Origin: Ewingella sp049889095
GTDB taxonomy: Bacteria; Pseudomonadota; Gammaproteobacteria; Enterobacterales; Enterobacteriaceae
NCBI GenBank assembly: GCA_049889095.1
Contig: JBLJFK010000001.1
Direction: 5' to 3' (one strand)
Length of the DNA stretch: 64,000 nt
Part shown: positions 42,408-51,571 of the stretch, one piece after another
Layout: every line of letters begins with the position of its first letter
How positions within the stretch are numbered: position 1 is the stretch's first letter
Made by a program: the position numbers and the translations under genes
The notes under the pieces: model-generated
What the model was told of the DNA's origin: nothing
What the model saw: the letters and a program-made list of their open reading frames with translations, nothing else
Database searches by the model: none

Positions 42408-44579
42408 ATGAAAAAAATCACCACTGTCTGCCCATACTGTGGGGCGGGATGCAAAATGAATCTGGTTGTGGATAACGGAAAAATTATTCGCGCCGAAGCC
42501 GCCAATGGCGTCACTAATCAGGGCGAACTGTGCCTGAAAGGCTACTACGGCTGGGATTTTCTCAATGATACAAAACTGCTGACCCCGCGCCTGACACAGC
42601 CGTTGATCCGTCGTCAAAAAGGCGGAAAATTTGAAGCCGTCAGTTGGGATGAAGCCATCCGCTATACTGCGCAACGCCTGAAAGAGATCAAGCAAAAACA
42701 CGGTCCACGCGCCATTATGCATACCGGTTCTTCACGTGGCACCGGTAATGAAACTAACTATGTGATGCAAAAATTCGCCCGTGCGGTGATCGGCACTAAC
42801 AACGTCGACTGCTGCGCCCGCGTGTGTCACGGCCCGTCGGTCGCTGGTTTACAGGCTACGCTCGGCAACGGTGCGATGAGTAATTCCATCGGCGATATCG
42901 AGAACTCCAAATGTCTGCTGGTGATTGGCTATAACTGCGCCGATTCACATCCGATCGTCGCCCGCCGCGTGATCAAAGCGAAAGAGAAAGGCGCGCAGAT
43001 CATTGTTTGCGATCCGCGCCGCATCGAAACCGCACGTATCGCCGATCAACATCTGCAAATCACCAACGGCTGCAACATGGCGCTGGTTAATGCTTTTGCT
43101 CATGTTCTGATCGAAGAAAATCTGTATGACCAGGACTATGTCGCCAAATACACCGAAGGCTTCGACGAATACCGCAAAAACGTTGCCGATTATTCGCCGG
43201 AAGCGGTCGCAGAACAGACCGGTGTATCCGCCCAGCAAATCCGTCAGGCAATGCGCACTTATGCCGCCGCGCCTTCTGCCACCATCATGTGGGGCATGGG
43301 CGTGACGCAGTTCGGTCAAGCGGTTGATGTCGTGAAAGGCCTGGCGGGCCTGGCGCTGCTGACCGGTAATCTGGGCCGTGCCAACGTCGGCGTCGGGCCA
43401 GTGCGCGGTCAGAACAATGTGCAGGGAGCCTGCGACATGGGCGTGCTGCCGAATGAATTCCCAGGGTATCAGTCGGTCACCGATCCGAAAGTCCGTGCGA
43501 AATTCGCTGACGCCTGGGGCATTGACGTCAACCAGATGGACGCAGAAGTTGGCCTGCGCATCACCGAGATCCCGCATCTGGCCATCGAAGGCCACGTCAA
43601 AGCCTACTACATCATGGGTGAAGATCCGCTGCAGACCGAAGCGGATTTGAGTTTAGTACGTAAAGGCTTCGAGGCGCTGGAGTTTGTCGTGGTGCAGGAT
43701 ATTTTCATGACCAAAACCGCTGAACAGGCTGACGTGATCCTGCCTGCGACGTCCTGGGGCGAGCACGGCGGTGTATTTTCCTGCGCGGACCGTGGCTTCC
43801 AGCGATTCGAGAAAGCCATCGAGCCGAAGTATAACGTCAAACGCGACTGGGAAATTATCAGCTTGCTGGCAACCGAACTCGGTTATCCGATGCACTATAA
43901 CGACAATCAGGAAATCTGGGACGAAATGCGCGCGCTGTGCCCGCTGTTCTATGGCGCAACCTACGAAAAAATGGGCGCGCTTGGGCATATCCAGTGGCCG
44001 TGCACCACGCTCGAAAGCCCGGGAACTCCGTACTTGTATCAGGATAATCACTTCGACACGCCAACCGGTAAAGGCCAGTTGTTTGCCGCACCGTGGCGCG
44101 CACCGGCTGAAGTGCCGGACGGCGATTACCCGCTGGTGCTGTGTACCGTGCGCGAAGTTGGCCACTACTCCTGCCGTTCCATGACCGGTAACTGCGCCGC
44201 CCTGCAAACCCTGGCCGATGAACCGGGCTTCGTGCAGATGCATCCTCAGGACGCGCAGGCGCTGGGTATCCGCGATCAACAACTGGTCTGGGTCGCTTCA
44301 CGCCGTGGCAAAGTGATCACCCGCGCCAACTACAACGAGCGCATCAACATTGGCGCGGTATATATGACTTATCAGTGGTGGATCGGTGCCTGTAATGAAC
44401 TGACACAGGAAAATCTGGATCCGATCTCCAAAACGCCAGAAACCAAATATTGCGCGGTAAACGTCGAGCAAATCGCCGATCAGCGCTGGGCGGAAAACTA
44501 TGCCCAGCAAACTTACAGCGACATGAAAGCACGCCTGCGCAGTGCCGTCGAAGATGTGATCCCGGTGGTTGAGATTTAG
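42408..44579 (+). CDS. fdhF: Formate dehydrogenase H, cysteine form
   Basis: 723 residues. FdhF oxidises formate to CO2 with a molybdenum bis-MGD cofactor. The [4Fe-4S] site is CPYCGAGCKM plus Cys42 in ELCLKG. At position 140, where E. coli has selenocysteine, the codon (42825-42827) is TGT, giving Cys in NNVDCCARVCHGPSVAGL; His141 follows. All other pterin-contact stretches are present (YNCADSHPIVARRV, VRGQNNVQGACDMG, EVGHYSCRSMTGNC, KYCAVNVEQIADQRW). RBS GGAAGGAAG. In E. coli the gene is unlinked to hyc. Confidence 0.96.
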   Translation: MKKITTVCPYCGAGCKMNLVVDNGKIIRAEAANGVTNQGELCLKGYYGWDFLNDTKLLTPRLTQPLIRRQKGGKFEAVSWDEAIRYTAQRLKEIKQKHGPRAIMHTGSSRGTGNETNYVMQKFARAVIGTNNVDCCARVCHGPSVAGLQATLGNGAMSNSIGDIENSKCLLVIGYNCADSHPIVARRVIKAKEKGAQIIVCDPRRIETARIADQHLQITNGCNMALVNAFAHVLIEENLYDQDYVAKYTEGFDEYRKNVADYSPEAVAEQTGVSAQQIRQAMRTYAAAPSATIMWGMGVTQFGQAVDVVKGLAGLALLTGNLGRANVGVGPVRGQNNVQGACDMGVLPNEFPGYQSVTDPKVRAKFADAWGIDVNQMDAEVGLRITEIPHLAIEGHVKAYYIMGEDPLQTEADLSLVRKGFEALEFVVVQDIFMTKTAEQADVILPATSWGEHGGVFSCADRGFQRFEKAIEPKYNVKRDWEIISLLATELGYPMHYNDNQEIWDEMRALCPLFYGATYEKMGALGHIQWPCTTLESPGTPYLYQDNHFDTPTGKGQLFAAPWRAPAEVPDGDYPLVLCTVREVGHYSCRSMTGNCAALQTLADEPGFVQMHPQDAQALGIRDQQLVWVASRRGKVITRANYNERINIGAVYMTYQWWIGACNELTQENLDPISKTPETKYCAVNVEQIADQRWAENYAQQTYSDMKARLRSAVEDVIPVVEI

Positions 44580-44628
44580 TTTTTTGCTCCTTCACTTCTC
44601 ACCAGGGAAAAAGTTGGGGTGGGGTATC

Positions 44629-44664
44629 AAGGTCAATCACAAAGTTGAAGTGTGCTTTGACCTT
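44629..44664. repeat. Inverted repeat between fdhF and hypF
   Basis: AAGGTCAA and TTGACCTT flank 20 bases, 35 bases before the hypF start. No T-run, so a leader hairpin or operator is more likely than a terminator. Confidence 0.4.
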
Positions 44665-44698
44665 CCCGGCTATCCCTCAAAATTTTCAGAGAAATTTT

Positions 44699-47035
44699 AT
44701 GTTTGATTCTTTACTCATCCGCATCAGCGGCAAGGTTCAGGGCGTGGGTTTCCGCCCTTTTATCTGGCAACTGGCTGAACGGCTTCGGCTGCGCGGTGAG
44801 GTGTGTAACGACAGCGCGGGTGTAGAAATCAGACTGCTTCAGCCAGTCAATATCGACGCTTTTGTCGAACAGTTGCAGCGCGACTGTCCGCCACTGGCCC
44901 GTATCGACAGCATTGCCCTCGATCCTTTTGACTGGCCGACTCCCCCACAAAACTTCACCATTACCGGTAGTCGCAAAAGTCAGATGGACACTCAGGTGGT
45001 GCCAGATGCCGCAACCTGCCCGGAATGTTTGAAAGAGATCAACCAGCCCGGCGAGCGTCGTTTCGGCTATGCCTTTACCAACTGCACCCATTGCGGCCCG
45101 CGTTTTACGCTGATCCGATCAATGCCGTACGACCGCTCTTCCACCAGCATGATGGAATTTACGCTGTGCCCCGAGTGTCAGCAGGAATATCAAAATCCCG
45201 CTGACCGGCGCTTTCACGCCCAGCCGATAGCCTGCCCTCACTGCGGTCCACGGGTCAGCGCCATCCATAAAAATGGCGAACCCAATGGCGAAACAATGAC
45301 GCAGGATCAGGCGGCCATTGAACAGGCAGTGGCAGCGCTGCGAGATGGGAGAATCATCGCGATCAAAGGACTTGGCGGTTTCCATCTGGCCTGTGATGCC
45401 ACACAGCAGGCCGCCGTAATGCGCCTGCGTGAGCGTAAACACCGCCCGACAAAACCGCTGGCGGTCATGCTGCCTGACATTCACTGGCTGGCGCGGTGCA
45501 GCAATGAAAGCCCGTTGTTTGCGCTGCGTGAAGTGTTGCAGTCCGCCGCTGCGCCGATTGTACTGACGGCACAAAGTAAGACGTCGCCGCTGTGTGCAGC
45601 CATTGCGCCGGAACTGGATGAAGTTGGGTTGATGCTGCCGTTTACACCACTGCATCACTTGCTGATGCAAGCCTGCCAGACGCCGCTGGTGATGACGTCT
45701 GGCAATGCCGCAGGCTGCGCACCGGCGTTAAACAACGCGGATGCGCTGCACCAACTCGAGGGTATCGCCGACCTGTGGTTAATGCATAACCGCAATATCG
45801 TTCAGCGTGCTGATGATTCACTGGTCCGCCTTACTCCACAGGGCACCGAAGTGCTACGACGCGCAAGGGGTTACGTACCTGACGCAATATCACTTCCACC
45901 AGGCTTTATCGCGCAGGCGCCGCTACTGGCACTCGGTGGCGATCTCAAAAATACCTTTTGTCTGGTGCGCGGTGGACAGGCAGTACTCAGTGCGCACTTT
46001 GGTTCGCTGGCGCATCGTGATATTGCCTTACAACAGCAACAGGCAATTGAACATTTTCAGCATCTCTATGGTTGCATGCCACTCACCGTCGTCCGCGATG
46101 CACATCCTGCTTACGTGAGCCACGTTCGGACGCACAAGCCCGCAATAAGGGTGGTGAATGTTCTGCATCACCATGCGCATATTGCCGCCTGTCTGGCAGA
46201 ACACCTCTGGCCGCTTGACGGCGGAAGCGTCATCGGTCTGGCACTGGACGGGCTCGGGTATGGCATCTCTTATGATAATAAAGGCGCGTTGTGGGGCGGC
46301 GAATGTTTGCTGGTGGATTATCTGCACTGCCAGCATCTGGGCGGCTTACCGGCAATCGCGCTAGCGGGTGGCGACCGTGCCGCACGGGAACCCTGGCGTA
46401 ACCTGCTCGCGCAGTGGATGGCTTTTGTGCCGGACTGGCAGAGTCTTCCTGAGGCGCAGGCGTTACTTACGCATCCGTGGCAACCGCTGTCCAAAGCGAT
46501 TACGGCAGGAATTAATTCGCCGCGGGCTTCTTCCTGCGGACGCTTATTCGACGCCGTGGCATTCGCTCTGGGCTGCACGCCAGAAGTCCTGAGTTGGGAA
46601 GGTGAAGCAGCATGTCAGCTCGAAGCACTGGCGCAGCGAGGGGCTGGCGCCAAACATCCGGTCACTTTGCCACTCATGCACACCGCTAACGGCACTTTTT
46701 TGGATTTAGCCGTGTTCTGGCAACAGTGGCTCCGCTGGGAAGCCGCACCGGCTGCGCGCGCCTTTGCCTTCCATGACGCGCTGGCACAAGGACTTGCGAC
46801 CCTCGCCCGCTATTACTGCGCGAAAACGGGCATCCGTACCGTCGCACTCGGCGGCGGCGTGCTGCATAACCGGTTACTGCGCCAGCTTTTACATCGCGCG
46901 CTATCGCCACTTAACATACTCATGCCTCTCGACTATCCGGCAGGCGACGGTGGGCTGGCACTGGGTCAGGCGGTCATCGCCTGCGCCCGTCTTCAACATG
47001 CTTCTGGTTTTAAACTGCCTCTGGTTTTAAATTGA
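44699..47035 (+). CDS. hypF: Carbamoyltransferase HypF
   Basis: 778 residues. Domains in order: acylphosphatase-like (1-90, RISGKVQGVGFRPFIWQLA), two zinc fingers CPECLKEI/CTHCGPRF and CPECQQEY/CPHCGPRV, YrdC-like (about 200-380, IAIKGLGGFHLACDA, KHRPTKPLAVML), and Kae1-like (about 400-778, DAHPAYVSH, HHHAHIAACLAEH, LALDGLGYG). It transfers carbamoyl from carbamoyl phosphate to HypE. ATG 44699 fits homologues; a TTG frame extends 18 codons upstream. It is followed by the nickel permease with 18 bases between. Confidence 0.95.
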   Translation: MFDSLLIRISGKVQGVGFRPFIWQLAERLRLRGEVCNDSAGVEIRLLQPVNIDAFVEQLQRDCPPLARIDSIALDPFDWPTPPQNFTITGSRKSQMDTQVVPDAATCPECLKEINQPGERRFGYAFTNCTHCGPRFTLIRSMPYDRSSTSMMEFTLCPECQQEYQNPADRRFHAQPIACPHCGPRVSAIHKNGEPNGETMTQDQAAIEQAVAALRDGRIIAIKGLGGFHLACDATQQAAVMRLRERKHRPTKPLAVMLPDIHWLARCSNESPLFALREVLQSAAAPIVLTAQSKTSPLCAAIAPELDEVGLMLPFTPLHHLLMQACQTPLVMTSGNAAGCAPALNNADALHQLEGIADLWLMHNRNIVQRADDSLVRLTPQGTEVLRRARGYVPDAISLPPGFIAQAPLLALGGDLKNTFCLVRGGQAVLSAHFGSLAHRDIALQQQQAIEHFQHLYGCMPLTVVRDAHPAYVSHVRTHKPAIRVVNVLHHHAHIAACLAEHLWPLDGGSVIGLALDGLGYGISYDNKGALWGGECLLVDYLHCQHLGGLPAIALAGGDRAAREPWRNLLAQWMAFVPDWQSLPEAQALLTHPWQPLSKAITAGINSPRASSCGRLFDAVAFALGCTPEVLSWEGEAACQLEALAQRGAGAKHPVTLPLMHTANGTFLDLAVFWQQWLRWEAAPAARAFAFHDALAQGLATLARYYCAKTGIRTVALGGGVLHNRLLRQLLHRALSPLNILMPLDYPAGDGGLALGQAVIACARLQHASGFKLPLVLN

Positions 47036-47053
47036 AATAAAATAAGGGTCCTC

Positions 47054-48082
47054 ATGATTAACCGCAATTTTTTCCAAACGCACCGCCGTGCTTTCTGGCT
47101 TCTCACCGGGCTGATAGCCGTCAATCTGTTGGCCTGGGGCTGGGCGTTGGTGATGTTCCGCCACAGCGCAGCATTGATTGCGGCGGCCCTGCTGGCCTAT
47201 GGCTATGGCCTGCGTCATGCAGTGGATGCTGACCATATTGCGGCGATCGACAACGTCACCCGCAAACTAATGCAGCAGGGACAGCGTCCGGTGGCGGTCG
47301 GGGCTTATTTCTCCCTCGGTCATTCAAGCATTGTGGTCATTGCCTGCGCAGCAATTGCGGCCACCTCTTTGTTATTTGGTGACAAGATCGGCTGGTTACA
47401 TCACTACGGCAGCACCATTGGCACGCTGGTTTCAGCGCTCTTTTTATTGTTGATGGCAGCAGTTAATGCCGCAATCCTGCGCGATGTTTGGCGTCGCTTT
47501 GAACAGGTAAAGCGCGGTGTGCCATTTATTCAACCGGAAAATGCGCAAGACATGCAGGGTGGCGTGATGACCCGCGTTTTTGGTTTCGCATTCAAACTGG
47601 TTAACCGCAGTTGGCAGATGTATCTGGTCGGGTTTTTATTCGGGTTAGGTTTCGACACCGCAACGGAAATCGGCTTGCTGGGTATTTCTGCGGCGGGCGC
47701 TTCATCGGGTATGTCAGTCTGGAGCATCATGGTGTTTCCAGCACTTTTTGCCAGCGGCATGGCGCTTATTGACTCACTCGACAACTTTGTTATGGTCGGC
47801 GCGTACGGATGGGCTTTCGATAAACCGGTGCGCAAGCTCTATTACAATATGACCATCACCGCCACCAGCGTGATGATTGCTCTGTTTATCGGCGGACTGG
47901 AAACACTCGGTCTGCTGGCCGATAAATTTAACTGGCACCAGGGAGGTTGGCGGATCATAGACGGGCTGAATGAAAATATGGGTAACGTAGGCTATGCCGC
48001 CGTGGCGTTGTTCATTCTCTTTTGGGGTATATCGGCGGCCAATTATCGCTGGAAGGGATACGATAAATTAGGCACAGAGTAA
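47054..48082 (+). CDS. Nickel/cobalt permease (NiCoT; HoxN/NixA type)
   Basis: 342 residues with eight predicted membrane segments. The signature HAVDADHIAAIDNVTRK in TM2 holds the metal-binding His and Asp; LGHSSIVV and LFGLGFDTATEIGLL are the other family motifs. The protein takes up Ni2+, probably to feed HycE. It is the last gene of the FHL plus-strand group, 18 bases after hypF. An additional nickel uptake gene in this position is not found in the E. coli FHL locus. Confidence 0.93.
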   Translation: MINRNFFQTHRRAFWLLTGLIAVNLLAWGWALVMFRHSAALIAAALLAYGYGLRHAVDADHIAAIDNVTRKLMQQGQRPVAVGAYFSLGHSSIVVIACAAIAATSLLFGDKIGWLHHYGSTIGTLVSALFLLLMAAVNAAILRDVWRRFEQVKRGVPFIQPENAQDMQGGVMTRVFGFAFKLVNRSWQMYLVGFLFGLGFDTATEIGLLGISAAGASSGMSVWSIMVFPALFASGMALIDSLDNFVMVGAYGWAFDKPVRKLYYNMTITATSVMIALFIGGLETLGLLADKFNWHQGGWRIIDGLNENMGNVGYAAVALFILFWGISAANYRWKGYDKLGTE

Positions 48083-48190
48083 CGTGGTTTTGGTCACAGA
48101 CATTTGTTGCTGTAAGTGCTTGAATAGCGCTGAATGAAAATCGTTCGAATATGAATAAATATCTTCATGGTTCAAACGGTTACGAGAATT

Positions 48191-48208
48191 CGAAGTTCAG
48201 CAACTTCG
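48191..48208. repeat. Perfect hairpin CGAAGTT-CAGC-AACTTCG
   Basis: 7-bp perfect stem in the gap between the nickel permease gene and mtfA. No T-run. It may be a leader hairpin for mtfA. Confidence 0.35.
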
Positions 48209-48308
48209 CCCTCTCCTGTATTGCAGGTTGCAAAGCGCCCCCGTTTTGCGGCAAGTTTACAGTTCAACTCCAGCGAGCAGTTCAAATGATCACTGTGCGA
48301 GCAATCCA

Positions 48309-49085
48309 ATGATTAAGTGGCCGTGGAAAACGAACGATCTCCAGACAGAAAAGTGGGCTGCGTGGCAAGATGCACTGAATATCCCCCTTTTGGCGTCATT
48401 GAATGACCAAGAGCAGAAACGTCTGGTGCAAGTGGCTAGCCAGTTATTACATCAAAAACGGCTAGTACCCCTGCAAGGTATTGTTCTAAATGAACAAATG
48501 CAGGCAAGGATTGCTCTGCTCTTTGCGCTCCCGGTGATGGAACTTGGCGCGGAGTGGCTCGACGGTTTCCATGAAATTCTGCTCTATCCGAATCCTTTCG
48601 TGGTTGACTCTCCGTGGCAGGATGATAACGGTCTGGTGCATGCGGGTTCACAAATTCATGCCGGGCAGAGCTGGGATCAGGGCCCTGTTGTACTCAATTG
48701 GCAAGATATAGAAGACTCCTTTGATAACTCCGGTTTTAACCTAATCATTCACGAAGCCGCGCATAAACTGGATCTACGCAACGGTGGCGAGGTCAGCGGA
48801 ATTCCGCCTGTCGCGCTGCGTGATGTAGTGGCCTGGGAGCACGATCTCCACGCGGCCATGGAAAATCTTCAGGACGAAATCGACATGGTGGGCGAGGATG
48901 CCGCCAGTATGGACGCCTACGCTGCCAGTGATGCCGCGGAGTGTTTCGCCGTGCTGTCAGAATACTTTTTCAGTGCGCCGGATCTGCTTTCTACCCGTTT
49001 TCCATTGGTTTATGGTCATTTTACCCGCTTTTATAAGCAAGACCCACTGGCCAGGCTGGCCCGTAACCACCCTTGCGACTGTTAA
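48309..49085 (+). CDS. mtfA: Mlc anti-repressor / zinc peptidase MtfA
   Basis: 258 residues. MtfA binds Mlc to release ptsG repression and is a zinc aminopeptidase. It carries the HEXXH site in IIHEAAHKLDLRNGG, the third ligand likely in AASDAAECFAVLSEYFF, and starts MIKWPWK as in E. coli. The longer ORF (from 48228) is unsupported. In E. coli mtfA also lies beside a tRNA-Asn gene. Confidence 0.95.
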   Translation: MIKWPWKTNDLQTEKWAAWQDALNIPLLASLNDQEQKRLVQVASQLLHQKRLVPLQGIVLNEQMQARIALLFALPVMELGAEWLDGFHEILLYPNPFVVDSPWQDDNGLVHAGSQIHAGQSWDQGPVVLNWQDIEDSFDNSGFNLIIHEAAHKLDLRNGGEVSGIPPVALRDVVAWEHDLHAAMENLQDEIDMVGEDAASMDAYAASDAAECFAVLSEYFFSAPDLLSTRFPLVYGHFTRFYKQDPLARLARNHPCDC

Positions 49086-49182
49086 TTTATCTTCACAAGG
49101 TTGTTATTGATAAGGATCCTAAGGGATTTCACCTGTTTTTGCTCAGTTGGTGAGCAGTCAGCTTTGTAAAGCTAATTTAGCG

Positions 49183-49211
49183 TTGACACCCTGCGGGGGG
49201 CTGGATATCAT
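49183..49211 (+). promoter_or_regulatory. Promoter of tRNA-Asn
   Basis: TTGACA at 49183-49188, 17 bases, TATCAT at 49206-49211, then the GC-rich discriminator GCGCCCC expected for stringently controlled tRNA promoters. Confidence 0.85.
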
Positions 49212-49228
49212 GCGCCCCGTCAGACAAT

Positions 49229-49304
49229 TCCTCTGTAGTTCAGTTGGTAGAACGGCGGACTGTTAATCCGTATGTCACTGGTTCGAGTCCAGTCAGAGGA
49301 GCCA
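49229..49304 (+). tRNA. asnT: tRNA-Asn(GTT)
   Basis: 76 bases including CCA, differing from E. coli tRNA-Asn at one D-loop base as I recall it. The anticodon GTT is at 49262-49264 and the T-loop is GTTCGAGTCC. The acceptor stem TCCTCTG pairs with CAGAGGA. It is the integration target for the region downstream. Which of the several asn genes it is cannot be known; asnT is used because of mtfA next to it. Confidence 0.97.
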
Positions 49305-49344
49305 AATTAGAAAAGCCCGCTTAAGGAAACTTAAGCGGGCTTTT
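49292..49344 (+). repeat. Left direct repeat (attL-like), tRNA-Asn 3' end plus terminator
   Basis: 53 bases identical to 55928-55980. It covers the last 13 bases of tRNA-Asn and the terminator after it. Typical of tyrosine-recombinase islands integrated at tRNA genes. Confidence 0.85.
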
Positions 49345-49345
49345 T
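49311..49345 (+). terminator. Terminator of tRNA-Asn
   Basis: GCCCGCTTAAG-GAAA-CTTAAGCGGGC followed by T5, a perfect 11-bp stem with GAAA loop. Confidence 0.9.
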
Positions 49346-49454
49346 GCTTTTTGCTTCTCTGAAAAGTCTTCCACTAAATGAGGACCGATACACGCCCGCA
49401 GCAGGACAGCATTAATAATACTGCTGGCATGAAGCATAATGGCTACCCGGTATA

Positions 49455-50837
49455 TTATCGATGCAGACGTAGCATACTTGAAAGAGACGATAGCGCTGAT
49501 ATAAAGCAGGCTAATCCAAATACATAGACGGCGAACTGCGCGCCCGCGTGGCCCGTCAATCCGTTCAAAAGTGCAATAACCATCGCAACCAATGCCGCTC
49601 CAATGGATTGCCCTGCTGTCCTGGCGGTCGACAATACACCCGAGGCCGTTACCGTTCGATTCGCTGCTACATTCGAAAACATCTCTTTATTGTTCGGCGG
49701 CAAGAATAATCCATAACCAATCCCACAAATCGCCACACGCCATAGAAAATCATTCACCGTCGCGGCTGCCGGCAGCAGAGCCAGAGACCCTAAGCCCAGG
49801 CAGAAAACCACCACGCCGACAGTCGATATCTGGGCAGGATTTAAACGATTGGACAGCCTGCCAGCAATCGGGGCACAGATTGCAACTGCAATCGGCCACG
49901 GTGTAAAGATGAACGCCGATTCCAACACAGAATAGTGATAGGCGTGCTGCAATACAAAGGGTAAACCGACCAGCGCCATCCCCTGAGCCACAAACATTGA
50001 GACGGAAGAGATCACCGCAAAGGAATATCGCCGGGAATGAAATATATCCAGAGGCAGCAACGGGTTCTTTGAACGCGTCTGCGCGTTGAGGAAGATGGCG
50101 ATCAGCACCACTGAAGCAACGCCACAAAGTATGAGTGTGCGGCTGTCCCAGCGCCCGATTTGATCGACAGCAATGACCATCAGACCTAAGGCCGCTGCTG
50201 AGGTAACAGCCCCTCCCCAATCGAAACCTTTTTCCCTCTCAGTATCGACGCCCAACGAGATAAGCGAGAATACAATGGCAAGTGCACCCAGCGGGATATT
50301 GATATAGAACAACCAGGGCCAGTCGAGATAGGAGATGATCAGGCCACCTAACGCAGGTCCGATGGCCGTCCCCACCGCAAAGGCCAGCGCATTTAGCCCT
50401 AAAATCGTTCCCAGCGCATTCGGCGGAAAGATAACCCGGTAGAGACCCAGTCCGACACTGATCATGACCGCATAACTCACCCCCTGAAGTACCCGCATGG
50501 CAACCAGCATGCCGAAGGTTGAGGAGAGGCTGCAACCTAACGATGCCAGCGTAAACAGCGCCATGCCCGCCGTATAGAAGCGCCGCTCCCCTATCCTCGA
50601 ACCCAATGATGCACAGATCAGCATCGCTGCAGCACTGGCAACCTGATAGCCGTTGGTCACCCAGATGACAGAGGCTGAATCTACCCGTAAAGCCGCGGCA
50701 ATAGAGGGCAAGGAGATATTGACGATGGAACTGTCCAGCGCCGCCATAACAACGCCAATCAAGATGGCGGCAGCCGCCAGATAGCGCCTGGGCGCCTCAA
50801 ATCCTTGTTCTAAGGTACTACTGCTTACCAACGACAT
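49455..50837 (-). CDS. MFS transporter, DHA2 (EmrB/QacA) family
   Basis: 460 residues with about 14 membrane segments. Motif A-like RIGERRFYTAGM, the TM1 ALDSSIVNISLPSIA pattern, and GPALGGLIISYLDWPWLFYINIPLGALAI of the 14-TM drug/proton group. Likely an exporter of organic compounds at the inner membrane. It is 12 bases after a truncated MmgE/PrpD gene. Inside the tRNA-Asn island. Substrate unknown. Confidence 0.85.
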   Translation of the reverse strand: MSLVSSSTLEQGFEAPRRYLAAAAILIGVVMAALDSSIVNISLPSIAAALRVDSASVIWVTNGYQVASAAAMLICASLGSRIGERRFYTAGMALFTLASLGCSLSSTFGMLVAMRVLQGVSYAVMISVGLGLYRVIFPPNALGTILGLNALAFAVGTAIGPALGGLIISYLDWPWLFYINIPLGALAIVFSLISLGVDTEREKGFDWGGAVTSAAALGLMVIAVDQIGRWDSRTLILCGVASVVLIAIFLNAQTRSKNPLLPLDIFHSRRYSFAVISSVSMFVAQGMALVGLPFVLQHAYHYSVLESAFIFTPWPIAVAICAPIAGRLSNRLNPAQISTVGVVVFCLGLGSLALLPAAATVNDFLWRVAICGIGYGLFLPPNNKEMFSNVAANRTVTASGVLSTARTAGQSIGAALVAMVIALLNGLTGHAGAQFAVYVFGLACFISALSSLSSMLRLHR

Positions 50838-50849
50838 ATCGCGGACATC

Positions 50850-51104
50850 CTATAGTGAATTGGAGTTACGCACAGAGGCTTTCAGCCCGGTACCGACAAC
50901 GCGGACACCTTCGGGGCTCTTGCTGAACTGAGCGCCGTCCATCAGCCTCATACAGTCATGGTCGGTGGATGCGGCAATCGCGCAACCTATCGAATCCAAC
51001 AGGCAAAAACGCGCCAGGCGTAAAGCCTCATTATCAAAAGTTGCTTGCTCATAGGCATAGTCAACCAGTTCAACCATTACCTTACCAAACTCTGCGTGCG
51101 CCAT
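50850..51104 (-). pseudogene. N-terminal fragment of MmgE/PrpD family protein
   Basis: 84 codons resembling the start of MmgE/PrpD (2-methylcitrate dehydratase-like, normally about 450 aa): ARFCLLDSIGCAIAASTDHDCMRLM, GVRVVGTGLKASV. It stops right after that. The MFS gene begins 12 bases later, so the join looks like a deletion. No continuation in other frames was noticed. Confidence 0.6.
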
Positions 51105-51571
51105 ATTTCATCCCATAAACGAAAATGAATTTTCTAAAATACAATTAATGGAGACCCAGTAATATATACATGCAGACAATATAAATATTCAACCAATTGA
51201 TTTATATGAGATTACTATCAACACTCACTTGTAAAATCGTAATTGTCATGACAATAAAAGACCAGCGAATAAAATTGAGGCGCTCATCGAAAATATTGAT
51301 GCCCTAACAATATTCCTATTGAGGATGATGGCAGATCGGGGAAAAGATCATGAATTACAGGGTCGGGATATAAGCAGAGTCTGTTGCTAAAAGCGGGCAA
51401 TTCAGGATTAATATCTTTTTGAAGGATAATAATACTGATACGCCCCTGAGAGGGTCACGCAGTGCTCGAACCCGTCTCCCAGAGGCGAGGTTAAATATAG
51501 TGACAAAATTAATAATACAGAATATAAATAATTGTTGTGACGGTGAGCTACTTTTTAGCATGAGGTCTCAA
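51105..51571. other. AT-rich divergent control region in the island
   Basis: 467 bases between LysR and the MmgE fragment. AATATTG-N9-CAATATT (51292-51314) is a possible LysR-type operator. No gene. Confidence 0.4.
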
